Assembly: GCA_009785875.1 (NCBI GenBank)
Contig: WQUF01000120.1
Coordinates: 1 to 6,677 of the forward strand
Direction of reading: 5' to 3'
DNA length: 6,677 nucleotides
From: Oscillospiraceae bacterium
GTDB lineage: Bacteria; Bacillota; Clostridia; Clostridiales; Clostridiaceae
Shown: positions 1 through 6,359 of the stretch, one piece after another
How positions within the stretch are numbered: the first letter of the stretch is position 1
Layout of the letters: every line of letters begins with the position of its first letter
Notes under the pieces: generated by a model
Seen by the model: the letters and a program-made list of their open reading frames with translations, nothing else
Told to the model about the DNA's origin: nothing
The model's database searches: none
Program-made: the position numbers and the translations under genes

Positions 1-690
1 TTTACAGGTGTAGATATTTTAGATTATTATAAAAATTTATCAGATAATATTGAAATCATTTTTTCAAATAACCCCATATCTATGTTAAAATATACTAAAA
101 ATATTTTGATTTCTAATATCCACGCTAGATTCAGAACAAAAGAAATCATAAGAAAAGCTGGTGCAGAAAAGATTTATTCTTTGGATGAAATAGTTAATAC
201 AAGCATTGATGGTAGTGGATATAATGAAGAATATGGGCTATTAGGGACTAATTATTCAACAGATGAAGTGTTAAAGTTATTTCCACGTGATGGTCAAACT
301 TTTGTAAATAATGTACAAAAAAAATTATTTGAAAAGACAGGTAAAAAATTAGAAGTATTGATATATGGTGATGGTGCTTTCAAAGATCCAGTAGCTGGAA
401 TTTGGGAATTAGCAGATCCAGTTGTTTCACCTGCATTTACTGATGGATTAGCTGGAGTACCAAATGAATTAAAACTAAAATTTATTATCGATAGCTCTAA
501 TTTGTCTGATGAAGATATCATAGAAAAGATAAAATCAAAAAATATCTCACAAAAAGAGGCTTTAGGAACAACTCCAAGAAGAATTACCGATTTAGTTGGT
601 AGCCTTTGCGATTTAACATCTGGTAGTGGAGATAAAGGAACACCAATTGTATTAATTCAAGGATATTTTGATAATTATGCAAATGACTAA
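1..690 (+). CDS. CofE-like coenzyme F420-0:L-glutamate ligase family protein (5' end outside window)
   Basis: The reading frame is open from base 1, with no stop before the TAA at 688-690, so this is the C-terminal 229 residues of a longer protein. The first internal Met (base 82) has no ribosome binding site and is not a credible start. Features I recognise from the clostridial branch of the F420-0:gamma-glutamyl ligase family (PF01996-like) are GDGAFKDP at about residues 123-130 of the fragment, followed by WELADPVVSPAFTDGL, then TTPRR (190-194) and GSLCDLTSGSGDKGTP (200-215) near the C-terminus. In archaea and actinobacteria CofE adds L-glutamate to F420-0 using GTP. Many clostridia carrying this variant are not known to make F420, so the substrate here may differ (inference). 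It is presumably cytosolic, with no membrane segment in the visible part. Third codon positions are strongly A/T, more so than in leuA. Family assignment is fairly sure; the reaction is not. Confidence 0.78.
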   Translation, partial: FTGVDILDYYKNLSDNIEIIFSNNPISMLKYTKNILISNIHARFRTKEIIRKAGAEKIYSLDEIVNTSIDGSGYNEEYGLLGTNYSTDEVLKLFPRDGQTFVNNVQKKLFEKTGKKLEVLIYGDGAFKDPVAGIWELADPVVSPAFTDGLAGVPNELKLKFIIDSSNLSDEDIIEKIKSKNISQKEALGTTPRRITDLVGSLCDLTSGSGDKGTPIVLIQGYFDNYAND

Positions 691-757
691 TAGCTAAAAT
701 ATCCCTGTACTGAATAGAAGTAAACGAATTTATCAAAGATTTTCAAAAAAATTATAT

Positions 758-786
758 TTGACATAAGTGCATGTGCATATTATAAT
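758..786 (+). promoter_or_regulatory. Sigma-A promoter of the T-box/leuA transcript
   Basis: A perfect -35 box TTGACA (758-763) and a perfect -10 box TATAAT (781-786) are separated by exactly 17 bases. Transcription would start near 793, directly before the first paired bases of the T-box stem I. Such a strong promoter fits control by later attenuation and not by initiation. Confidence 0.93.
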
Positions 787-792
787 AAATTA

Positions 793-1066
793 ACCATTGT
801 GAAAAGAAATAGTAAGTTTTTTTAAAGTTCAAAGAGAGTTGCCATCTGGTGCAAGGCAATAACTTAAGAAAAGCTGAACTCGTCTTGGAATGGCTTGCTG
901 AAATTACAATAGGCGTTAGACGGAAAGACAACCGTTATCCTGTCAGAGCATCGATTTTTCTGTGCTTGAATGAGTGTTCCTTTTTTTACAAAAGGAAAAT
1001 TAGAGTGGTACCGTGGAAGTATTAGCCTTTCATCTCTTTTATTGGAGATGAAGGGCTTTTTATTTT
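793..1066 (+). ncRNA. T-box leader riboswitch, tRNA-Leu (CUC specifier)
   Basis: This untranslated leader senses uncharged tRNA-Leu and controls readthrough into leuA. Stem I can be folded by eye. CCATT (794-798) pairs with AATGG (889-893). AGTTTTTTT (815-823) pairs with 867-875, with two G-U pairs. AAGTT (825-829) pairs with AACTT (861-865). TTGCC (839-843) pairs with GGCAA (855-859) and closes a distal loop containing TGGTG. An AGTA loop-E-like strand (811-814) faces GAA-CTC-G (876-882), which makes CTC at 879-881 the Leu specifier. The CCGTTATCC segment (932-940) is typical of the central T-box region. The T-box sequence AGAGTGGTACCGTGG (1002-1016) contains the TGGT bulge (1006-1009) that would pair with the ACCA end of tRNA-Leu. 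The terminator at 1025-1066 completes it. The motif departs slightly from the usual AGGGTGGNACCGCGG. Confidence 0.95.
1025..1066 (+). terminator. T-box attenuator terminator
   Basis: A 12-bp stem (1025-1036 with 1045-1056, one G-T wobble) encloses an 8-nt loop and is followed by TTTTTATTTT (1057-1066). This is a strong intrinsic terminator 23 bases ahead of the leuA start. Its 5' arm is the part expected to be captured by the T-box sequence just upstream when uncharged tRNA-Leu binds, so termination is the default state when leucine is ample. Confidence 0.93.
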
Positions 1067-1089
1067 AAAAAAATGGAAGGAGTAAAACT

Positions 1090-2625
1090 ATGAAAAAAAT
1101 CTACATTCTCGATACAACACTGAGAGATGGGGAACAAGTACCAGGAGCTAAATTGAATTTAAATGAAAAAATCAGGATTGCAAAGCAACTTGAACTATTA
1201 GGTGTGGATTACATCGAAGCTGGATTCCCTTCTTCGTCAAGAGGCGACTTAGAAGCTGTTCGAGCCGTTTCCAAAATACTTGTAAAGCCTGTAGTTACAG
1301 GATTGGCACGAGCTGTTAAAGCTGATATCGATCAAGTTTACGAAGGTGTAAAAAATGCACAAAAACCGATGATTCACATAGTATTAGGCACGTCGGATAT
1401 ACACCTTGAGAAAAAATTCGGAAAATCCACCGATCAAGTATTAGAAATGGGGGTCGAGGCTGTAAAATATGCTAAAACTTTACTGCCTGATGTACAATAT
1501 TCCACTGAGGATGCATCCAGGTCGGATTTTGAATATTTATGGAGAACTATAGGAGCAGTTGTGAAAGCAGGTGCTACGATTATCAATGTTCCAGATACTG
1601 TTGGATATGCTGTTCCTGAGGAGTTTGGGGAGCTCATCAAAAAAATCAATGAACGCTTGAAAAACTTGAATGATAAAGTACTCTTAAGTGTCCATTGCCA
1701 TAATGACCTTGGTATGGCCACAGCTAACACTTTGGCGGCTGTAAAAAATGGTGCAGACAAAGTAGAATGCACTATAAACGGTATAGGTGAACGTGCTGGA
1801 AACGCTGCGCTGGAAGAAGTGGTCATGGGACTTTATGTGCGACAGAATTATTATGATGCCTTTTCGGAAATCAATACTAAGCAGATCATGAACACGTCTA
1901 AAATGGTGAGCAGCCTTATGGGGCTCGATGTGCAGGTGAATAAGGCTATTACCGGTGACAATGCTTTTGCTCATTCATCAGGAATACACCAGGATGGATT
2001 GTTGAAATCAAGAGCTGTATATGAGATCATAGACCCAAGGGATATAGGACTTGAAGATATGGAATTGATATTGACTGCACGCTCTGGCAGGCATGCTCTT
2101 AGGAATACCATTGAAAAAATGGGCTTCACTGGTCTTCAAGAGGATGAATTTGAAATTGTTCATCAGAAATTTCTAGAACTTGCTGATAAGAAAAAGGAAG
2201 TCTATTATCATGATTTATACTATATCATGCAGGATCTTTGGGGAAATGAAGCAGAAACTCAAGATTCAAAGAAGGCTAAAATATATGAACTCATCAATTA
2301 CCAGATCATAAGCAGCGACATTTTTCCAAGTGCATCTGTGAGGATAAAGTGCGCTGGCGATATATTTGTAAAAACATCATCTGGAAATGGACCTGTGGAT
2401 GCTTTATATACAGCGATAAAAGAGATTGTGAATCTACCCGTTACTTTATTAGAATATAAAACAAGCAGCATCACTCAAGGAAAAGAAGCTATGGGTAGGG
2501 TTCGTGTCACGGTGTCATTTGCAGATAAAATATATACTTCAACTTCAACGGATGTGGATACGCTTAAAGCAAGTGCATTAGCTTTTATAAATTGCATCAA
2601 CCAGATTGAAATAGAAATAGTTTAA
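1090..2625 (+). CDS. leuA: 2-isopropylmalate synthase
   Basis: It catalyses the first committed step of leucine synthesis: acetyl-CoA plus 2-ketoisovalerate gives 2-isopropylmalate. The 511-residue protein has the expected full length. The TIM-barrel domain begins with DTTLRDGEQ (residues 8-16). Metal ligands expected from the family are visible as D8, H202 and H204 in HCHND, and N238 in GIGERAGN. The linker region carries DNAFAHSSGIHQDG (290-303). The C-terminal LeuA allosteric/dimerisation domain (about 370-510) includes SSGNGPVDAL (about 430-439), so leucine feedback inhibition is likely. AAGGAG (1077-1082) lies 7 bases before the ATG, which settles the start. Transcription is governed by the Leu T-box immediately upstream. 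That specifier also argues against homocitrate or citramalate synthase, which share the fold. No leuB, leuC or leuD follows; the next gene downstream is unrelated. Confidence 0.95.
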   Translation: MKKIYILDTTLRDGEQVPGAKLNLNEKIRIAKQLELLGVDYIEAGFPSSSRGDLEAVRAVSKILVKPVVTGLARAVKADIDQVYEGVKNAQKPMIHIVLGTSDIHLEKKFGKSTDQVLEMGVEAVKYAKTLLPDVQYSTEDASRSDFEYLWRTIGAVVKAGATIINVPDTVGYAVPEEFGELIKKINERLKNLNDKVLLSVHCHNDLGMATANTLAAVKNGADKVECTINGIGERAGNAALEEVVMGLYVRQNYYDAFSEINTKQIMNTSKMVSSLMGLDVQVNKAITGDNAFAHSSGIHQDGLLKSRAVYEIIDPRDIGLEDMELILTARSGRHALRNTIEKMGFTGLQEDEFEIVHQKFLELADKKKEVYYHDLYYIMQDLWGNEAETQDSKKAKIYELINYQIISSDIFPSASVRIKCAGDIFVKTSSGNGPVDALYTAIKEIVNLPVTLLEYKTSSITQGKEAMGRVRVTVSFADKIYTSTSTDVDTLKASALAFINCINQIEIEIV

Positions 2626-2674
2626 ATTTTAATTAAAGAGTGTTAAAATAAATAAAAGGGGGAAAGATTTAGCT

Positions 2675-3994
2675 ATGCATTTAATAATAGATGAAACCGA
2701 TATACGCTCAACCCTAAAGGATTTTGAAACATTATGTTCTTTTATTGCAAGCAATAAGCCTATGCTTACAGCAAGTGGGAATTTAGGCATAAAGGCTTGC
2801 TTTGAATTGAACAACCTCATGACATATTCAGAGGCTAACGCAAAAAAGACCGACCACATGAACAGATACCCTTCTATCACGTTGTATTTTATGACAGGTA
2901 TGAATTGTGGTTTTCTGGAATCGCAACCTGTCGGCAGTCAAAAAAAAGCTGTGACTGTGACTGAAGACTATGCTGCATTTCAACAAATGAATGATTTCAC
3001 GAAGTATTTGACGCTGTTTCTAGCATGGATGCGATACTTTAATTATGATGAGTTGCTTTGGATCAGAGGTCTTTATGGGACGAATAATATAGATATTGCT
3101 TTAGATGAGATAAGAATTATAGGTAAACCTTTAAGCATAGAAAGAAAGGATACATCATTAGGTTTCTCAAAAGGGTATGACGCTATTCAACTCCTGATGA
3201 ATATTAATCCCATCATTATGTATCATTTGCGGGATTTCGGCATAGTTTCGTTTAAACAAGAGGATACTGTGAAAATCAGTAAATATGAAGATTTTATTAA
3301 CAAAATCACAATCACTAAGCTTGGTTTAGCAATTAGCACTGCTTGTTTAACAAGGAAGTTTACTTGGGTCAATGAGATAAAAGAGGACGAAATTTATCTT
3401 GGCTACAAAGATGATGTAACTAAAATGTATGAAAATAACTATGAGAAAAACTTACCTGGCTCTGCTGGCTTTTTAAAACCGTTTTTAGAGTGTTTTCCTA
3501 AAAATATAGTTGATGCTGATGCCATAAATAGGATGTTGTTTCCGCAAAAGGGACCTGATTCATCGAGCATGGTTTATGAGTTCAAGGTTCAATTAGATCG
3601 CAGCTGTTATCGTGTGATACAGTGCAGAGGTGATCATACATTTGAAGATTTGCACTTGGCAATTCAAAAAGCATTTGATTTTGATAATGATCATTTATAT
3701 GCCTTTTTTATGGACGGAAAAAGATGGTCTCACAATAGTATTAGCTCGCCAGATTCAGATAAAGCTCCCTTTGCTGATGAAGTTTGCATTGTAGAATCTC
3801 GCCTTCGAGTTAATCAATCGATTATGTATTTGTTCGATTTCGGAGACGAGTGGCCGTTTAAGGTAACACTTTTAAAAATATTCAAGAGCGATTCCGTCAT
3901 TTTGCATCCACAAATTGTGAAGTCGGTTGGCGAATCCCCTGAACAATACCCTGGAATTGCTGAGGAATGGTACGATGATGATGATGAAGATTAA
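2675..3994 (+). CDS. Plasmid pRiA4b ORF-3-like domain protein
   Basis: This 439-residue protein's C-terminal part (about 299-425) resembles the plasmid pRiA4b ORF-3/IS1096 TnpR-like family (PF07929). It begins MVYEFKVQLD, continues with a segment in which a short helix precedes DNDHLYAFFMDGKRW, and ends with YLFDFGDEWPFKVTLL, whose DFGDEW (388-393) is the family's most recognisable motif. The family's molecular function is not established. The first roughly 298 residues match nothing I can name; a stretch around KITITKLGLAIS looks like the end of a winged-helix-type unit, a weak impression. The protein ends in an acidic run (WYDDDDED). No signal peptide or membrane segment is seen. A G-rich ribosome binding site (AGGGGGAAAG, 2657-2666) precedes the ATG. 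It begins 49 bp after leuA on the same strand with no terminator or clear promoter between, so it may be read through from leuA. Confidence 0.8.
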   Translation: MHLIIDETDIRSTLKDFETLCSFIASNKPMLTASGNLGIKACFELNNLMTYSEANAKKTDHMNRYPSITLYFMTGMNCGFLESQPVGSQKKAVTVTEDYAAFQQMNDFTKYLTLFLAWMRYFNYDELLWIRGLYGTNNIDIALDEIRIIGKPLSIERKDTSLGFSKGYDAIQLLMNINPIIMYHLRDFGIVSFKQEDTVKISKYEDFINKITITKLGLAISTACLTRKFTWVNEIKEDEIYLGYKDDVTKMYENNYEKNLPGSAGFLKPFLECFPKNIVDADAINRMLFPQKGPDSSSMVYEFKVQLDRSCYRVIQCRGDHTFEDLHLAIQKAFDFDNDHLYAFFMDGKRWSHNSISSPDSDKAPFADEVCIVESRLRVNQSIMYLFDFGDEWPFKVTLLKIFKSDSVILHPQIVKSVGESPEQYPGIAEEWYDDDDED

Positions 3995-4008
3995 CAAAAA
4001 TTTTATTA

Positions 4009-4040
4009 ATATGTGCTTGGCAAAAAAGTCAAGCACATAT
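4009..4040. terminator. Shared hairpin between convergent genes
   Basis: ATATGTGCTTG (4009-4019) and CAAGCACATAT (4030-4040) form a perfect 11-bp inverted repeat with a 10-nt loop. It sits between the stop of the plus-strand gene (3994) and the stop of the minus-strand gene (4048), where a bidirectional terminator is expected. The T-tracts are imperfect: TTTGTTTTATTATC a few bases on for the plus strand, and TAATAAAATTTTTG for the minus strand. Confidence 0.72.
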
Positions 4041-4047
4041 GCATATG

Positions 4048-5046
4048 CTAAGGGTTTGTTTTATTATCTTTTTTTCGTTCATCGTATTCCTTTTTCAAGG
4101 AATCATGAGGATTAATACCATTTGCAACAGCTTTTTCATACTCACGAATCCACAGTTCATTTAAATCGCAATTATTCAGAAGTTTCAACAGGTAATACAA
4201 TATATCTTCGGTTGACCCATTATAATGTTTCCAGAAATATTCTATACCTTCATCGTATTCATAAAGGCTGAACTTGAGCATCGAATACAATTCTATTGCA
4301 TATTTTTTATGTTCATTCTGGCGAAAGTCTCTGGATGAAGAATCACGTTTATATTTAAAATATTCTTTTTCACTTTGATAATCGTAATATTCTTTTTGGT
4401 ATGCGATACACTGTAAAAGAGCTTCTTCTTTTGTTTCAGGTGTTTTAAGAGCATTCACCAGAATTGTCGAAAGATCTCTATTAAGTGTTTCATGATCAAC
4501 TTCACTATCGAGAGTTAAAAACACCGCTTTCTTTATAGCTGTTTGGCTAAACCCACTGTAAAACAACTTTTCTAAGACGATTTTCAAAAGTTCTACTTGT
4601 TTATATCCTACTGCTGAAAATGGATTTTCTGTGCTAAATATATAATAACTGCATCCATAACAGAGCATAGCGTAAATATCAGCTAGCAAATCACCTGCTT
4701 CTTCACTGTCTTCACCTTTTACTGTAAGCAAATCTTTAATGAAATGCATAACTGTAAAACGCCATTTTGAACGTTCGTTTTTTCTTACATATTGATTAGG
4801 ACCAAAATAATATTGCTTATCGGCATAATCTATAAACTCCTCAATTTCTCCTGCAAGGGCATCAAAATCGATTTGTTTTTCCTGTTTAATAGCCTTCTTT
4901 CCATCTTCGAAATTCAGCAGAAGATCATCAAAACCATTTTCTTCCTTGATTTTTTTAGGTATTTTTTTATATAATTCAACTAAGATTTTTTTTAATGTGG
5001 CTGTATCGTATTTTTCAAGTGCTGCTCTTAATTCGTCTACACGCAT
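4048..5046 (-). CDS. Uncharacterised helix-rich protein, 332 aa
   Basis: The reading frame could begin 20 codons earlier (5106). The ATG at 5046 is preferred because AAGGAGAAGG sits just ahead of it on the minus strand, and the protein then opens MRVDELRAALEKYDTATLKK, a natural amphipathic helix. The stop is TAG (4050-4048). The product is soluble, very rich in Lys, Glu, Tyr and Leu, and probably all-helical. It has no signal peptide, no membrane segment and no cysteine motif that I can identify. Visible landmarks are a basic patch at about 88-96 (VRKNERSKW), a short cysteine/tyrosine stretch (MLCYGCSYYIFS, about 147-158) and a charged C-terminus. I do not recognise a family. It converges with the pRiA4b-like gene and shares its terminator hairpin. 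A function cannot be inferred. Confidence 0.85.
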   Translation of the reverse strand: MRVDELRAALEKYDTATLKKILVELYKKIPKKIKEENGFDDLLLNFEDGKKAIKQEKQIDFDALAGEIEEFIDYADKQYYFGPNQYVRKNERSKWRFTVMHFIKDLLTVKGEDSEEAGDLLADIYAMLCYGCSYYIFSTENPFSAVGYKQVELLKIVLEKLFYSGFSQTAIKKAVFLTLDSEVDHETLNRDLSTILVNALKTPETKEEALLQCIAYQKEYYDYQSEKEYFKYKRDSSSRDFRQNEHKKYAIELYSMLKFSLYEYDEGIEYFWKHYNGSTEDILYYLLKLLNNCDLNELWIREYEKAVANGINPHDSLKKEYDERKKDNKTNP

Positions 5047-5169
5047 TTTCCTTCTCCTTGTTTTAATAACTAAATCAATTTTAGCATAATGCATTTCTAT
5101 AGGCAATTGTTAAGTTAAGTTTTATAGTAATTAGTATTGCTTCAGACATAGATTTTAATAAACGTCAAT

Positions 5170-5190
5170 AATTCAGGTGCGTACTGAATT
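5170..5190. repeat. Inverted repeat in the divergent intergenic region
   Basis: AATTCAG (5170-5176) and CTGAATT (5184-5190) form a perfect 7-bp inverted repeat with a 7-nt spacer. It lies between the divergent genes starting at 5046 (minus) and 5332 (plus), just upstream of a TATAAT at 5199-5204. Size and symmetry suit a repressor operator, but nothing in the window identifies a regulator. Confidence 0.4.
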
Positions 5191-5224
5191 TCATCGGTTA
5201 TAATAAATAAAACTTGTACACGGA

Positions 5225-5253
5225 TAGTTAATTATGGCAGCAATGTTTATAAT
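5225..5253 (+). promoter_or_regulatory. Possible promoter for the zinc-ribbon/CcbP-like gene
   Basis: A perfect TATAAT (5248-5253) has only a poor -35 match (TAGTTA, 5225-5230) at 17-base spacing. A second TATAAT at 5199-5204 has no recognisable -35 box at the right distance. Either could serve. Transcription from the downstream box would include the 5282-5314 hairpin in the leader. Confidence 0.35.
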
Positions 5254-5281
5254 AGAGAATAGGAATGCAAAATCAAAGATA

Positions 5282-5314
5282 TTTGGAAAGTTATATTTAT
5301 AGCATCTTTCCAAA
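5282..5314 (+). promoter_or_regulatory. Leader hairpin next to a ribosome binding site
   Basis: TTTGGAAAG (5282-5290) and CTTTCCAAA (5306-5314) form a perfect 9-bp inverted repeat with a 15-nt loop. The 3' arm ends two bases before the AAGGAGG ribosome binding site (5317-5323). No T-tract follows, so it is not a terminator. It could be an operator in DNA, or an RNA hairpin that affects ribosome access or mRNA stability. Confidence 0.55.
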
Positions 5315-5331
5315 ATAAGGAGGAAATTTGA

Positions 5332-5898
5332 ATGGATTTTAATAAAGAGGAAGTAAACAAGTTGGAATTTAGTGTTATTGAAAATGAAGAAGGGAAAGAG
5401 AAAGATGATGAAGATATCTGCCGTGTTTGTGGAAGCAACTCTGGTTTTATTGTAGGATACAACGAAAAGGAGCAGATTTACAAATACGAATGCAAAAATT
5501 GTGGTGCTATCACAGCAGTCAACAGTGATGGAGAAGAGATTTTCCTAAAGGGAGAAGAACGAGATTGGGTAAAATATTTATCTGAAAATTTAGAATTTCC
5601 ATTTATGGCAGAGATTACCGAAATGTCTGATAGGGAGATCTTTAACCCGGATGATCCAGGTCCTATTTGCTATATGGATATTGTGAAAGTACTTGAAGTC
5701 ATTTATTCTTTCAAATATGGTGTTGAGGCTGTGATTAAAAAAGGAAGAAAGAAATACACTCAAATACTATGCTTTATGGAGGCTGTAGATTCAGATTCCC
5801 GCAACTATGTGGAAATCGAAAATTACAAAAGATGGCGCGATATATATTGGAAGAGTGATTATCTTACAGCTTTAATAGATGGTTTTAAGGGCAAATAA
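5332..5898 (+). CDS. Zinc ribbon plus CcbP-like calcium-binding domain protein
   Basis: This 188-residue soluble protein starts at an ATG 8 bases after a perfect AAGGAGG. An acidic N-terminus (about 1-29) is followed by a four-cysteine zinc ribbon: C30-x2-C33 (CRVCG) and C54-x2-C57 (CKNCG). From about 78 the pattern DWVKYLSENLEFPFMAEITE, then VKVLEVI, a YGVEAVIKKGRKKYTQILCFMEAVD block and a closing NYKRW, resembles the small calcium-binding protein CcbP of Anabaena (PF11535-like): W-x2-YL...FPF-x-AEI at the start, a beta-barrel core, and D/E-rich loops. Such proteins bind calcium through acidic clusters; DDPGP (107-111) and DSDS (153-156) are candidate acidic sites (inference). The neighbours do not suggest a role. 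The zinc ribbon is clear from sequence; the CcbP assignment rests on pattern memory. Confidence 0.75.
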   Translation: MDFNKEEVNKLEFSVIENEEGKEKDDEDICRVCGSNSGFIVGYNEKEQIYKYECKNCGAITAVNSDGEEIFLKGEERDWVKYLSENLEFPFMAEITEMSDREIFNPDDPGPICYMDIVKVLEVIYSFKYGVEAVIKKGRKKYTQILCFMEAVDSDSRNYVEIENYKRWRDIYWKSDYLTALIDGFKGK

Positions 5899-5932
5899 GT
5901 ATTAAGGTAGAATCACTAACTTCTAGGCAATT

Positions 5933-5980
5933 GGAATTGGACAGTAGTTATTTCTTGCGCTTAAAGATACTTCCAATTCC
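5933..5980 (+). terminator. Long hairpin after the CcbP-like gene
   Basis: GGAATTGGA (5933-5941) pairs with TCCAATTCC (5972-5980). After one bulged C (5942), AGTA (5943-5946) pairs with TACT (5968-5971), and the inner part can add a few more pairs (TCTT with AAGA). It lies about 35 bases after the stop codon. The following bases (TTGCTCTGTTTATTT) are only moderately T-rich, so this is a weak terminator or a 3' stabilising hairpin. The left arm includes a tandem AATTGG-AATTGG (5929-5940). Confidence 0.5.
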
Positions 5981-6054
5981 TTGCTCTGTTTATTTAGTAT
6001 AGAAAGTCGAAAAAACTTATATATTAAGGTCCAACTTCCAAAAAATTGTACACA

Positions 6055-6073
6055 TCTATTTTTCAAAAATAGA
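6055..6073. repeat. AT-rich 19-base palindrome
   Basis: TCTATTTTT (6055-6063), a central C, and AAAAATAGA (6065-6073) form a perfect 9-bp inverted repeat about a single base. As RNA it would be a tight hairpin in the gene-free stretch. As DNA it could be a protein site. No flanking gene clearly uses it. Confidence 0.45.
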
Positions 6074-6335
6074 ACCATTTTTAAGAAAAACCGTTCAACA
6101 AATTTTACGAACTACTATCAAATCACTATAGATAAAACCCTATTTTTCTATAATTATTAAATCTAATTTAAACAGTTTTTTTCTGTTAAAATAAAAAAAA
6201 GAACACTAACTTAAGGGTGTCATTTTTGCACTTTTGCAATATTTTATTAACTTTATTCTTTTGCCATTTATTGTCGTACATCTTAAGGTAATCTACTGCT
6301 TTCCCAAGGCATCATATCTTTAGTCTTTGTTCAAT

Positions 6336-6359
6336 AGGCCTATATATTATAAAAGGCCT
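6336..6359 (+). terminator. Possible weak terminator (AGGCCT hairpin)
   Basis: AGGCCT occurs at 6336-6341 and 6354-6359 and, being self-complementary, forms a 6-bp stem with a 12-nt AT-rich loop. On the plus strand TTTTCTTAT overlaps and follows its end. On the minus strand, where it lies just past the stop of the right-edge gene, no T-tract follows. The stem is short and the direction is uncertain. Confidence 0.3.

Noticed and set aside
82..690. Start of the CofE-like gene at base 82
   Set aside because: The frame is open to base 1 with protein-like sequence, and no ribosome binding site precedes the ATG at 82, so this Met is internal.
1434..1974. Minus-strand open frames inside leuA
   Set aside because: They are shadows of a well-supported gene, without ribosome binding sites or recognisable products.
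2626..2674. Possible terminator in the AT palindrome TTTAAATTTTAATTAAA after leuA
   Set aside because: It contains no G or C pairs to form a stable stem and is not followed by a T-tract.
3973..3993. Tandem GAT run at the end of the pRiA4b-like gene
   Set aside because: It encodes an acidic tail in frame and is too short to be treated as a separate repeat element.
3927..4115. Short plus-strand frame overlapping the end of the pRiA4b-like gene and the convergent terminator
   Set aside because: It overlaps two real genes and the hairpin between them, and has no ribosome binding site.
5047..5106. Twenty-residue upstream extension of the minus-strand 332-aa protein
   Set aside because: The ATG at 5106 has no ribosome binding site, while AAGGAGAAGG lies directly before the ATG at 5046. 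The extension also crosses the likely leader.
5247..5462. Minus-strand frame across the start of the CcbP-like gene
   Set aside because: It is antisense to a strong ribosome binding site and coding start, and its Ser/Phe/Leu-rich composition is that of a shadow frame.
6283..6324. Minus-strand peptide TKDMMPWESSRLP, reminiscent of IS66-type transposase C-termini
   Set aside because: Only 13 codons, bounded by stops on both sides, with no other transposase motif and no GTAAGCG-like IS66 end nearby. The resemblance could be chance.
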